This document shows, piece after piece, positions 14,601-28,600 of a stretch of 64,000 nt of DNA. This DNA is from Sipunculus nudus. Taxonomy: Eukaryota > Annelida > Sipuncula > Golfingiida > Sipunculidae. Below the pieces are notes generated by a model, which was given only the letters and a program-made list of their open reading frames with translations, was not told the origin of the DNA and did no database searches. The DNA is taken from the NCBI GenBank assembly GCA_026874595.1, contig CM049311.1:12553676-12617675 (forward strand), given 5' to 3'. Each line of letters starts with the position of its first letter. The first letter of the stretch is position 1. The position numbers were made by a program, and so were the translations under genes.

Positions 14601-14826
14601 TTCGGCAAAGTCACAGTGCAGGAGACCTGCACGGACTGACCTTTGTCGACAGCGATTGTATTAGGAAAAACAGAGACCCGAGGACGTGACAAGACTATCA
14701 GGCTGACAGAGGTTGTTCGTGTAGTGCCGGAGTTCAGGGCTTGGCAGACAACTGTACCTGTATAGCAACATATAACATAATATGATGTTAAAGCGTATTG
14801 TAAAGTTCAGCAATATATATAAATAA

Positions 14827-14857
<31 letters not shown>

Positions 14858-17800
14858 AACAAACAGAGCAGAAAAATAAAACAAAATATTCCAATAGTGT
14901 TCTTTAACACAATCCTTCAGAAGGTGTTTCAACCTAGCTAAGAAAACGTCATATAATCTCAGAGATGTTATTGTGCACAACTAAGAAACACATACCTGAA
15001 TCATCCCAAGCTAGTCTTGTGATATTCATCCTAGAGCACACTCTTCCTGGGTTACAATTGGTGTATATCCGGAACTTACTCTCTGCACCCATGTCGGTTA
15101 CACGGACACCTTTCAGGTACCATTGAAATTCACTCTGAGATAAACCTGGCGTTGTGTTGGTGCGTGTTGTGAATTCACAATGGAAGCTTTGTACAGTGCC
15201 CTCGGAGGACCAGCTGCCTATTTTGTGTAACATAATTGGGGTTGTATCTAGAAAAGAAACAAGAATTTTGAATGTGTGTAATTAAGTAATGGTATGTAAA
15301 ATACAAACGACTTATAAATGATTCAAAAACATTTTATTCAATCATGATTGTTTCGTGAATTGTAAATATTTAAAAACTTAGATTGTTTTCATCAGCGATG
15401 TATGGAAGATGTTCGTTTCAAAGGACAATACTAAACCAACCTTACAGGATAATGACTTCCCAAAAAAATTTCATATTCTTACCATTTTCACAAAATCGTC
15501 CTTCAAACCCTGGAGCACAGTAGCATGTTCCATTGTCACAAGAAACGTTGTTCATACATGGCGTAAAGATACAGGGGTCGGGAGCTGAAATGTTCATGCG
15601 TATTGCAAATTGACAAAAAAATTAAAGAAAGCAGAAAACATCTATCATTACATTAAGAAAATCTTTGGAAATAATAATATCCGACAATTTTTAATAAACG
15701 AATTTTATAAATGTTTTGTTTTTTATGCATGTTTCTTGACTTGGTAGAATGTATACTAAGTTTTACTAAATAGCTTAATGTATGCTTTTTTATACAGTGT
15801 ATATGTCCAATATAGCGAACAGATAAAGCAATTACATTAGGTTGTCTACGTACAAAATACAAGAAGTTAGAACGCCAGTACACTGATTTTTAAACCTGGA
15901 AATATTTTTCGATGATTCACGTACGTGTTTGACACGTTGACCCTGAGTAAAACGGCAGACATGCGCACTGGAAGAGAGTGGTATTTACGATGGTACACGT
16001 TCCGTTGTTCTGACAAGGTGAGGAAAAACATGGCTCTGAAAAAAATGTTAATTGGCATTCCAGAATGTGTTACAAAACCAACCTTAATCACAGTTATAAA
16101 ATTTTAATCTTAAACTGACAAATGACTGGCACTAAAATTAATTTACCTCGAATATTGACTAAAAAATAGTATAGTTATCTGAAGCTAGACCACAATTTGG
16201 ATTTGCAAGTAATTGAACAAATTAATATTCTTTACCTATACGCTATCTTGATTTTCAGCAACTGTCATTCTATTTTGTTAAATTTATTTAGTAAATGTCA
16301 TTTTGTAATTTTCCTTGGGTTTGTTTTTGTATGAATATCATACGTGATTCGCAGACTATCCCGCTGTAAGGCGAAGGGCATGTGCACTCAAAATGTGTGG
16401 CGTTCAGCGATGTACATCTCCCGTTATGCTGACATGGAGACGAAATACACGGATCTGAAATGTGACAAGGCAAACCGGTAATGTGGATTACATTAAAATA
16501 AGAAAAGTTGAAAATGGAATTTAGTAACATTTAAGGTATCATGGTAATACCCACTTAAATATCTATATGTCATAGAGAAAATGCTATAAAATAAAAAATC
16601 AGACGAATAAAGATGTAACATACGGGTTAAAAATGTTAAAGGCTACACCTGAAATGCGGAATACATTAATGTAAGGAAAGTTGACAATGGAATATAATAA
16701 GTTTAAAGTACCATAAAAATGTCATTGTAATATCTATCCATAGAAATATCCTTCCAACGTTAAATGTTTTAATCCGATTTAAGAAATAATATGTGTAACA
16801 AATTAAAGCATTTTTCTTCAAACCACTAAGGATTTTAAATCAAATTGATACCATCATTTTATAACATTTTACCGTTCGGAGACAAGACATGATAATGATG
16901 ATGAGAGAGGAATAATGGAAATAAAGAAGCACTATGGATCAGATAATGTGTTTCATCAAACTAATTGATACTATAGACCTTATGCAGGATTCCCACTAGC
17001 CGATCTCAAAACGAGGCTGTCACTGCACGCGAGGGGCTTTCCCAGTCTTCGTGTTTGCTTAACACTGGAAAACGTCAAGTGTGACCAAAATTTGGCACAA
17101 AAACCTCAGCGTATTACCTGTACTGCCCGCGGGCTTCATCGAGTCCTTTGTTGAACAACAAAAGGCTGTTGCCGTGACGTCAGATCGAGCTTACAAGTTC
17201 TTTCTCGAAGGCTACGTGCATGATTTTGAACGAAGAAATATCGTCATGTTGATGCATATGGCCGCCTTTCACATGCGCGACCCCGATTTATATGTGCATG
17301 CATCTTGTTCATTTCATGATTAAGGGGATAAAGACATAAACTGAGTGTTCTTCGGAAACACCAGTCCTGATTTTTCATTGTGTAAATGTGTTTATATGTA
17401 GATCAGCTGATTGGGCAGAGAGATTTAGCGCTAAGCAGTCATTAGAATTGGCGATTGTTCTTTTGCCTCGGCCCTTTCTTTCATGTGTACCACATCGTTT
17501 TAGAATTTAAGTTGGATTTATTGATGCGGGCCGCATGCAATGATAATTGAATTGAATGGACAATCCTTTTACTGAACATTAGAAGCAATTTATATGGTTT
17601 TCTTGCTTTAGATTCCCATTAAATATTATTGATAATATCATGGTTGTTGTAATTTTATCGCTCATTTATTTAATGATATTAATAGTTTTATTAAAAAAAA
17701 ACACACACAGCCACAGGTATACCCTGCCGAAAGATTAATTTATAAAAATTGTGCTGACATCTTTTGCATTTTTTTTATTCCAGTTCGTAAAACAAATCAT

Positions 17801-20800
17801 GGAGATGACACAGATTGGTCTGTGAGAAGCAAGTGCTACAGATCACAGAAGAAAACCGAGCTGCCTCACAGTATCCAGGTAGGCTTAAAAATGAAATGCT
17901 ACTTTAGTACTTATTTTTTAATTTTTTAAAAATATATATGCAGGCTAATAAATAAATATATATATTTTTCTAAATGTGAAAATAATTAATATTTTATGGT
18001 AGTGAAGTCCAAATTTATTCCATGTGTTTATATATATATATAAGTATAATGCATAAATAATAGTTTCCTCTTTACAGATTACATTTTGAGTATTTATACA
18101 TGTCTGTTAAAATGAAAGACAATGAGACAATTTATTCCATTTTTCCCCAAACAGGTTAATTTTTCGGAAACTCAGGTGTCCAGTACAAAGTGCAGTTGTG
18201 CAGCAACAAAGGGATTGTGTCACCACACTATAGCAGTTTTATACCAACTACAGCATTACCAGAGACTGAAGATGAAAAGTGTTCTACCATTGACATCAAA
18301 AACTTCACTCCCACAGGTAAAAAAAACTTTAAAAAATATAGCTGTACTTTCATCACATTAGGCGTATATTATATACCATAGGTGTGTGTGTGTGTCTACT
18401 TGAGCACATTTTTTAGACAGACTAACATCATCACAGTCATGTATCTTTATTACACATTTTTAACAACAAAGCTTATCCCGTTTATACGAAATCACAAACG
18501 TGTCTTTATTATACATTTTTTACAGCGACAGCACATCGCACCCAGGTGACTTCACAAACATATCTTTATTATACAATTTTTACAGCGACAGCACATCCCG
18601 CCAAGGTGACATCACAAACATTTATCTTATTATACATATTTTACAGTGACAGCACATCCTGCCCAGGCGATATCACAAACATGTATCTTTATTATACATT
18701 TTTTACAACAACAGCACAAACATTTATCTTATTATACAATTTTTACAGAGACATCACATCCTGCCTAGGTGACATCATATATATGTATCTTTATTATACA
18801 TTTTTTTACAGCGACAGCACATCCTGTCGAGGCAACATCACAAACATTTATCTTTATTATACAGTTTTTATTGCAATATCACATCCAACTGATACAACAT
18901 TTTATTAATGTATCTTTATTATCCTTTTATTACAGCAATGGCACATCCCATCCAGAAAGGAAGGTCTAGCTCCAAAACAGGCATCAGAAATGATTGTGCA
19001 AAGAGCCAAGAAAAGTGGGCAGAAAAGAACAGATGGTGTACAGTCAACTGTGTACAAAGCAGTGGAGGGTGAACTTATGGACATCCGACTTGACCATATG
19101 ATGGTGCCATTTATGGCAAATATGAGTCCTGTTCCGCATTTTGTACAGGTCTGGTCACCAGTTCAAGATGTATACCCAACTTCTGAAACTGTGTTTGGCA
19201 AAGTACCGAGAGGTAGCCTGTTATCATACCAACTTCCAACAGGTATCTCTGAAACGAATGATAACATTGTCATTCAAGGTGTGGCGCCACCTTCACCTTT
19301 CATGTTGCCTGTGGTCGAGTCTACATTTCATGGTCCCCTGTCATATGAGTGTGACTGTTTGTTTCGTAGTCTAAGTGTAACACAGGAGCAGGCAGTTGAT
19401 TATGAGGGGATGAAAAGAGACCAGAGCAACAACACTACCTGGCATACTCACAGAGCAAAGAGGATTACAGCCTCAAATTTTAAATAGGTATGCAGTAGGA
19501 GAGGCAACTTTGAGACACTTGTGAAACAACTGCAGCTGCAATGAAGAGGGGCATTGAATTAGAGCCAGCAACTGCAGAGACATATTCCCGCACATTTGGA
19601 CGAAATACGTATGAAGTGGGATTTGTCGTTAACCAAAGCACCTTCCACCTTGGCTGCACCCAAGACCGGCGGGTTTATGATCCTGAGGCTATGGATTCTA
19701 TATGGACTTCTGGAAGTCCATCAGTGAGCAATGTTGCAGAATGCAAATATTTATTGTCATCAGGAAGTGACAAACTGTAACTTAGCAAAACACACCAATA
19801 CTACTATCACGTAATGGGCCAGATGGGACTGACTGGTGCTTTGTGGTGTGATTTTTTTGTATATGCAGTAAATGATTTTCACTGTGAGAGGATAACATTT
19901 GACCAGGACTTCTTCAACAATATGCTAGAAAAACTGGATTTGTTTTATTACAATTACTATTTACCATCTTGTGTTTACATATGGCCTCTTGCTTTGTATA
20001 TACCATTGAGATGGAACAGTAGTTAGTATGAATGAAATTGTGTTCAATTAAATAAAAACAATATCTCAAGACTAAATGTTAGTTATCATATGGTTTTATC
20101 AAGGTTCTGAGTCGACTTGATACAGAATATGGTACAAATAATCAAACAGCAGTCTACACATAACTCAATTTTGCAGTAATAAGGGGCCTTGGAAATTTGT
20201 GAGCAGACAGCACACTGCCCATAACTGGGTTATCGTTCCAGCTAGGTTCAAGGGAATTGCAGAATCAAAGATGTGAAATTCCTTGAATCTCCTGATTGCC
20301 CTTTCCACTTGTACTCTCAAATTAACAATTTTTTTTCATTTTGCTCAGTCTCCTCTCTGGAGAACTGGCCCTTTTGTCCCAAGAAGTTAGGGATGACCAG
20401 CATGCATCCCTTCTTATCAAGTAGGTCTTGGATAACAAATCCCTTATCTGCCATTACCTGATCCCCACTATTCAGAAGGTCCAAGATGCCTGACACCATG
20501 GTAATATGTTTATCCGATATGCTACCTGCATATAGGCTACTTACAAATGTTACTAGTCCAGGGGGTGCAATGCCCACCAAACTCTTAAAGGTGGTAGTTC
20601 CCTTATAATGGGAATATAATTCAGAACTTAACACCAGACTGGACGGGGACTGAATCTTGAGTTCAGTACAGTCCAGTATCACTCGGACCGCTGGATACCT
20701 GTTTTGAAAGGATGTTGGCATAGTTTTATGGACCTGCTCTCTGCTTGGCCATAAAGGCTGAGAGCTAAGTAAACAGTACAAGAAATTTGCTCATGTTATG

Positions 20801-22691
20801 GTGTTTCTGCTTACAGTGGACTGGCTGACATGAAACTGGAAGGCAAGCTCTTGATCTAAGGTGGCTAACCTAAGCTTCTTTAGGAACATTAACATCTGGT
20901 CAAATAGTGGCAGTTTACAAGAATTGCCAGTGTCATACATCCTATTAGACATGTTTACTTTTAGTCTCTGGTATCGTGCCCATGTTGTCATTCTAGCAGC
21001 ATGTGGAGAAATGGAGTAAAAGAAGGATTTCAACAGTTCATAGTTAGTGAATCCAGTGAAAAATCTTATGTCGTCTGGATTTGTGGAATACTCGGCCAGC
21101 CCGAATCTTTCTATTTCATATTTCACCACCTTCTCCTCTAGTTGTTGAATGTATTCCTGGGCTGTTTGCAGTTTCTCTGCATCAGTTGTGGGTGCAGATG
21201 TATAATCCTTAGTCTGCCCCAATAGTGTTCTGTGGAACCTCCAAATTACTGAAAAGAAACAAAAGTAAAAATTATAATACTATATACCACATGTCAGGGG
21301 TCCTTTGCACATGCATGAAATATTCTTAAATATGTAAAATGAAATCATTGCAATATTTTATTGAGCAGATATAACTGAATTATTTTGTATTAAGCAGTAT
21401 TAGCCAGTAATTGAGGTACTTACTAGCCATGTTAAAGCCAATGTGGCTGTTGCATGCTTAAGTGAACTGAAAGTGAACAGGTAAAGATAACTGGCATTGA
21501 AGAGGAGTGCCATATCCCCCTTTTGTAAGTTTTCTATGGTTGCTGATACAGTGCATTATATGAGTTCTGATTAAATAAACTGTGTGAGATTTTGCTGATG
21601 TTGCCATATGTATCTTTTGCAAGATTCTAGTATCCTGTAATGTGAATGTGTAAATACATTACACTGATGTTACATACAAGAGCATACATACAAGCAAACT
21701 GTAGAGTGTGTCAAATCTTAAACTAAACAATATGTAAATAAAATCAATAAAGTAAAATTTGATACCTGTCATCTGATGTTGATGGGCCAAGGGTTGGCTC
21801 AGCAATTTTCCTAATTTTAGGCGGCTTCCTTGGTGTTACCGTTGTCCAGGAAAATTGGGTTGGAACAACGCCTGCTTTTAGTTTTCTGACACCTGTCAGG
21901 GTCTTCATAAAGTCCTCATCATTGAAGTGGGCAGAGCATACATATGTGCGGTTTGTCACCTGTACGTTAAAACAAAAATTCATATAAATTAGACCTTCAT
22001 TCACATGCATATAAATGTGGTCTTCAACCACCAATAATGCACAGGCCCTAATACTGGTACTTAACTCTTAACTCTTATAAATGAAAAATATGTTTTACAA
22101 CTTCACATACTCTTTCTTTATAAGCATTAGTACAGCATTTATAGCATTAGTAAAAGAAGTAAACACAAGTCAATAATATTAAGAAATGTTTAAAATAATT
22201 TGTTAAAAATTACTCATTAAAACTAATTATTAAAAACTCGTTATCAATAAAAAAACAAACAGATAAAGTTGCTAAGTATCATGTGCTGATGATTTGCATC
22301 AAATAAACTAATATAACATAATTGTAGGGCCGCTACAAGACTTGAACAGATTCATGCATCTGCGCTATGAATTGTAAACAAACCATGATTGACGCCATAA
22401 ATCTTTCTAATATCGCTCATGTCATGAACATACCGCGAAGTTGGGTCCTTCGTCCCGCTTTATTTTCACAATTCACTTCTTCCTCAATTCTTTATCACTG
22501 GGAAACAGGTGAAAAGATATCTTCTTTTCATCTTGTGCAGTTTTATGCTGATAACGCGCATCGTTTGTGCACTTCGGTACAGGGCAGTGAAACATGCTGT
22601 TTGCAGTCGCAGCCTCGTTTTGAGTTAGCTATGGCGAAAGCGTGAGTATGGCCTATTCCCGGGACTATCAGTGATACCTGCTCACTAATTC

Positions 22692-22747
<56 letters not shown>

Positions 22748-25625
22748 ATATGGAAAGGGTATACACAGAATAGTCGGTTCACCAAGTGTTCAGTTTACAC
22801 CCTTTCCATCTATATACAATGAGCTATCATGGCTATTCATACATACATATATATTCTATCAGAGTAATAATAAACACGTGAAAATTTACTCACGTAACGT
22901 AGTTGAACCAGACTGTGTGTCACTAGTCATTGATTGAGAAACTGACACCACTTCAGCTGTGTAAGATAATCCAGGGGCAAGGAATGTGAACGTTTCACTA
23001 AATTGCCCAGATGTTCCGGTGTTCTGGCTGACATACCTGACATTTAGTGTCGTCTGATTGTGGTACTTAAGTGTAACAGTGTAGTGATCAACATGCCCTG
23101 CTGATGCTGCATCCCAAATTACAGTCAAGCTTGTGGTTGAAGCAGGAACCACTCTTACATTCTGCGGAGGTTCAGGCCCTTGTACAAAAAGGATAATTAT
23201 AAACGAAATCGTTCTAATTTTCTTCATATATAAAGAGCCGAGATGAAGATCCATTTAAAAAGTCCATCTTGGGGGATAATTATGATAGAAAGATATCCCA
23301 TATTTACAGACACGAGACAATTTTTGCCTGTGAATAAACGTGCGCGTGTAAACGTCGGATTGGTATTTCAGAAATAAACATGATGATTCCGGATAAATCT
23401 ACCTGTTAACCTAAAAGAACCTTTTTATACTTAACTGTCTTTAATTCCATCATCATACTGTGGAAACTAGAAGATTCAACAATTATACGCTACTGATGAC
23501 ACGGGCTTTTCTACGAATTACCAACGAAAAAGTCAACTCACGTAGTATAGTTGCAATAAGCTGCGCCTGACTCTCCACTGATTTAGACCCTGACACCACT
23601 CTTGTTGTGTAATATCCTCCGGGTTCCAAGTGTGTGAATGTTTCAACGAATGGTCCTTTTGTCTCAGTCATGTTCCTTGCATATATCACAGTCCCACTCT
23701 GATTCATAAGAGTAACAGTATAGTAATATACAATTCCAGTTTCTGCAGCATCCCAAGTGACAACCAGGCTTGTGGTGGATACAGGAGTCACCGTGACATT
23801 TTCTGGAGGTTCAGGTTCTGATAAGAAAATAATAATCATAATCCCCTTGAAACAAGTTGAAACATTGGTGATGAATGGATATAGGATCAGAAATCATGGT
23901 AAATTCACTCAAGGCTGAACAAGACAATTATCGTGAATGACAAAGGATATTTGAAAAATCGTTACTGCCGTCCTCGAATTATTCCGAGACACGTGCATTG
24001 TTTTTAGGGAAAAGAATATCGCATCGTTAGAGTGTCGAATCATTTATAGGAATATCTGTAGAATAACTGTACTGGATTTATCCGATTGTAAATAAAAAAA
24101 AATATTACTCACGCAGCGTTGCTGAGCCAAACTGCATAACACTCTCCATTGATCGAGATACCGACACCACTTCAGCTGTGTAGGATTCTCCAGGAGTCAG
24201 ATGTGTGAACTCTTTCCATAATGACCATGTGTGGTTTCTTTCAAACAATGTCATCTGAGTGTTACCCTTCAGTGTCAAGGTGTAGTAATTTACATATCCT
24301 GCTGATGGTCTATCCCAAACTACACGTAGGCTTGTAGTTGAAATAGGATACAATCTGACATTTTCTGGAGGCTCAGGCCCTGGTATATTACGATAATTAT
24401 GTAATGATTCTCAAATATTCCCATCTGTCGTTTGAATCAGAAAACATTTTCATCCACTTTTAAACATCACCTATGTTTTTTACCTTTATAACCCACATAG
24501 TCAGTAGTCTACCTGTTAGAATAACTATCCAAACAATTTACTCGTATAATCAAACTATACTTATTAATTTCCTGAACGTCATTATTTATTCAATCAGTCT
24601 TTTTTTCTATATAGGCACTCTATAGGGTCAATCCTTAAAGACAAATCCAAACCTTGTAGCCATTTTTTATCATGCCAATTCAGTGGACGAACAGAAGAAA
24701 TAATTTACTCACGGAGAATAGTTGAACCAGACCGTGCCTCACTCTCCACTGACTGTATTACTGATGTCACGTGAGCTCTGTAAAGTTCTCCTGGGTTCAA
24801 GTTTGAGAATATTTCTTTGAATGGCCCTGTTGTTTCATTGTTGCTTCTGGCAGATAATATTCTATGGGAAGCATCCCTTAATCTAACAGTGTAGTAATCT
24901 ACATATCCTACTGCTGCTGCATTCCAGGTCACATTTAGGTTTGTGGTTGATATAGAATTCACTTGGACATTCTCTGGGGGTTCAGGCCCTGATAAAACAA
25001 GAATAGTTCTTATAAGACATTCGTCTTTACAGGTGTTTCCATGACTGATTGAATAATAAAAAATAGAGTTAAGACTATTACCATGTATCAAGACATGGTT
25101 TTGTAATTAGTATTGGTATAACCTCTTCCTGTACAAAGGTTCCGGTTCCCTTTGTTGATGATATTTGTACCAGACCATATCTATTGCATAACAGTAAAGA
25201 TGCACTTTAAAACAAAAATCATACTCATTGCTATCAAAATTCCTATTGCACCTATTAGTTTACTGGCAACACCGAAAGATTTGAAATGGACATGATGCCA
25301 CAATTATACGTGAAACCCAGTAACCATTTAAAGCTTTGTTTCCACTTGTCCGGACAGTAATACGGATACCGACACGGATACGGTTGGAACAAAAATTTGG
25401 ATTTCAGAACTCTCCCGGTACGGTTCCCCGTATACGGCTCCTAACTGGTATCACAAAAGTGATGTAATTTCTCAGGAAAAGTATACAATCATGTGTTTTC
25501 AAATATATATACTTTGTAAATTAATTCTTCAATATCTGTTAACAAATATGTATATACATAGCAATACACATGTTCAATGCAGGCAACAAAGAGGTGCATT
25601 TTTTTCATCCTAGGCCGATGCGTTT

Positions 25626-25671
<46 letters not shown>

Positions 25672-28600
25672 AATTCCAGAATTAATATGGTGATATATCT
25701 TAAAATTGCACCTACTGTACTTGTATTTGGGTCCAATTAAACCTGGTGAAACAACGATTTTAGGCGGATAGGCACAGTTCGGCGACCGTACAATTGGAAA
25801 CACTCAATACGTATCGGTACCAGTAGCCGTGTCCGTTTAAGTGGAAACTCAGCTTAATTCATATTTAGGTCAACATGGAGCATGTGGCAGTTCTTATAAT
25901 ATGAAAAATGTAGACGCTTTTACACATTAACTCTTGCATTTTGTTTCATACATATGGTCAATGTAGCCACGAAAATGCAAAAATGCAGTATCATTAATAT
26001 GCGATATATAAATCATATTTTCCAATTTTTTTTTTCAAATATTCATAATCCTGAACATAATACAGTTACGAATTTACTTACGCAATCTAGTTGAAACAGA
26101 CCGCATTTGACTTTCCACCGATTCAAACACTGACACCACTTGAGTTGTGTATGATTCCCCTAGGGTCAGGTTTGTGAATATTTCAATGAAGGGTCCCGTT
26201 CTATTAGTGTTGTTTCTCACCGACAATGTTGTCTGCCATGTGTTCTTCAATGTCACAGTGTAGTAATCTACAATTCCTTTTGATGGTACGTTCCAGGTCA
26301 GAGTTAGGCTTGTTATTGAAGGAGGATAAACTCTTACATTTTCTGGCGGCCAAGGCCCTGATACAAGAATACATAACTATCAAAAACGCATTGGATGACA
26401 CAAGTATTTCCGAGGGATCTAAAGCGGAATTTCAAGAACCAGTACCAAGAACAGCAGGTCTGAAAAAAAAAGATTTTGGCATACCCTCGTCCTGTATAAA
26501 GTACTGCCATACGCAGATAGATATACGTTTTCGATGCTGAGGTAACACAAATTTTCGACACATGTAAGCAAAGATAATTTCACATGCTGGATAAAAGGGC
26601 AAACGATCTTTCAGTGCCTATTTTTTCATATCATGTACAATCCAATTTTATCACAAAATACCCAGAGATAGGAAGGGCCAGAAAAAGTCCATAGAGAAAC
26701 CCTTACTAACCATTGCTCTTCTGTCAATATAAATAACAATTGTTTCTTAATTAAAACGATGTTTAATGGGATTAACACGCCACTTTTAAATTTGAGACAA
26801 TACAATAACTTCCTACATGTTTTTAAAATGTAGTTCGCATTGTAAAATAGAAAAAGATAAAGTACAGTAGTAATTCGATTCGTGAATTTGTCAACGATAT
26901 TTTCAAACAAAAATCCAATATTATCAATGTAAAAAAACGTGTCATCTGATGATATGCGTTAATTTTGAAGTGTACCAGTAGATACCAATATCCACTAGGT
27001 AAATTGTTACCAATTATGAATATATCAAATATTATTTGATTTATTTAACAATATTTGATTTAATTTCCTTACTCAGTTCAATTGAGCCCGACCGCGCCTC
27101 ACTCTCCAATCCTTTAGAGACGGACACCACTTCAGCTGTGTAGAATGCTCCTCGGGAGAGGTTTTGGAACGTTACACTGAATAGCCCTGCTGTTTCAGTT
27201 CTGTTGCTTACAGAAACCACTGTCCACCAGGACCGTTTGAGTCTTACGGTATAATAATCGATGCTTCCTTTTGGTGCAACATTCCAAGTCACAGTCAGAC
27301 TTGTGGTTGATACAAACACCAACGTAACATTTTCGGGAGGTTCAGGCCCTGATACAATAAGAATAAAGATAGATAGTATAATAAATTATAAGCAATTACA
27401 AGGATTATTTTTGCAATCAAAATACCAATATAAGATTATTAAGCAAGATACAGTTTAACAATGGACTCAGGGATCTCGAATTTCAGCTGATTTGGTCAAT
27501 GAGAATATATTTAAAGCTTTTTCAATAGTGCGTTCTCAGGCCTCGACCTTTGATCTTGTGACATAAAAATAAATAGGATTTTCCCATTCTGTTGGATGAG
27601 CGAAATGTAAAAGATGACATGTTTGGATGAGAAAGGTTGGATTCAGATTATCCTGAAGCGTATCAAAGCAGGGAGTCATATGACCTTGACCTCTGACCTC
27701 AAAATTCTTCCCTTATTGGTTGGTGAAAGATGAACGGTTTGTGATAAAATGATCGGCATTAAATGCATTAAAAGGTGACCTTCCAGTCAACTGAGTCATA
27801 AAAATGGTGAAGAACAACCAGAAAAGTAGGAATAAATTGAATCAAGAATTGAAATATCTGCACAATTTATCGAATCGATTCTAGGTTTCCGCACAGCCAT
27901 GGGCCTAAACATCAAGGTTAAGCTTTCCCGTTTTAAAAATTCTTCAGAAATATGACAGAAACAACTTGTGTCTCAAATTTGAGGGGCGAATATGCAATAC
28001 TTCCAAAGTTATCACGTTCTCAAAAAAATCCTAAGGCTGATAAAATTGAGTTGATTTGACCGTGAAGATTCTTTCTGAATTCATCATTCTTCGATCTCCT
28101 CCAAGATTTTAGTTTATATATTTGCCAAATATGAGAACAGAATAGTTTCTTAAAAGTTATGTGTCATATTTTAGGGGAAAATGGGGAAGAAATGTTTTCA
28201 GAGGCATAGGAAATTCTAAAATGAATGCACAAAATTGTGCTGATATAACCTTGAAGGTCGTGGCTAAGGTCACCATATTTTGATCTCATCCGAGAACTTG
28301 CTTGAAACCATGTTCTTGCAATTTGAGAACAAAATATTCAGAACTTCAAAACGTTTGTTGTTCATAACAACCTTACATTTTGGCTGATAGAACATTAGAT
28401 ATCAAGGTCAAGGTCGCCACTCCTCCAAGGGTTTGGTAAAAATAATTTGTTTTTAATATTTCAAGGAAATAATATGCATTACTTAAAAAGTAAATGTGTT
28501 CATAAGATATCCTACAGACGACGACAACGGAGGAAAACGGGACTGAAACTATATGTCTCCCAACAAACCACGTTTAAGGACACTAGATAAAACCACAGTG

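Larger units (their letters stand above)
17005..22624. mobile_element. ISL2EU-like (PHIS group) DNA transposon, degenerate
   Basis: The ends are a 23-bp terminal inverted repeat, CTCAAAACGAGGCTG plus CACTGCA-like sequence, at 17005-17027 and inverted at 22602-22624 with two mismatches. Between them lie two convergent genes: a plus-strand SWIM plus YqaJ-type nuclease and a minus-strand THAP plus DDE_4-like transposase. From established knowledge, ISL2EU elements of the PIF-Harbinger/ISL2EU/Spy group carry a transposase together with a YqaJ-domain protein. Both genes carry several stops and frameshifts, so this copy is not autonomous. I could not define the target-site duplication: the bases outside the repeats are AT on the left and TT on the right. 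It lies inside the gene 1 intron before EGF-1. Confidence 0.82.

Noticed and set aside
15925-16107. Plus-strand open frame over EGF-2
   Set aside because: Antisense shadow; the minus strand gives a six-cysteine EGF domain with proper splice sites.
18546-18908. Plus-strand open frame with repeated Tyr-Leu-Tyr-Tyr-Thr motifs
   Set aside because: It is translation of the 60-bp minisatellite in the transposon intron; the real exon starts at 18936.
17005-22624. Reading the THAP/DDE or YqaJ genes as host genes
   Set aside because: They sit between matching terminal inverted repeats, carry multiple stops, and match the gene pair typical of a transposon family.
22543-22785. Minus-strand open frame with an Arg-Glu repeat
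   Set aside because: Translation of the (TC)n microsatellite running into the transposon end.
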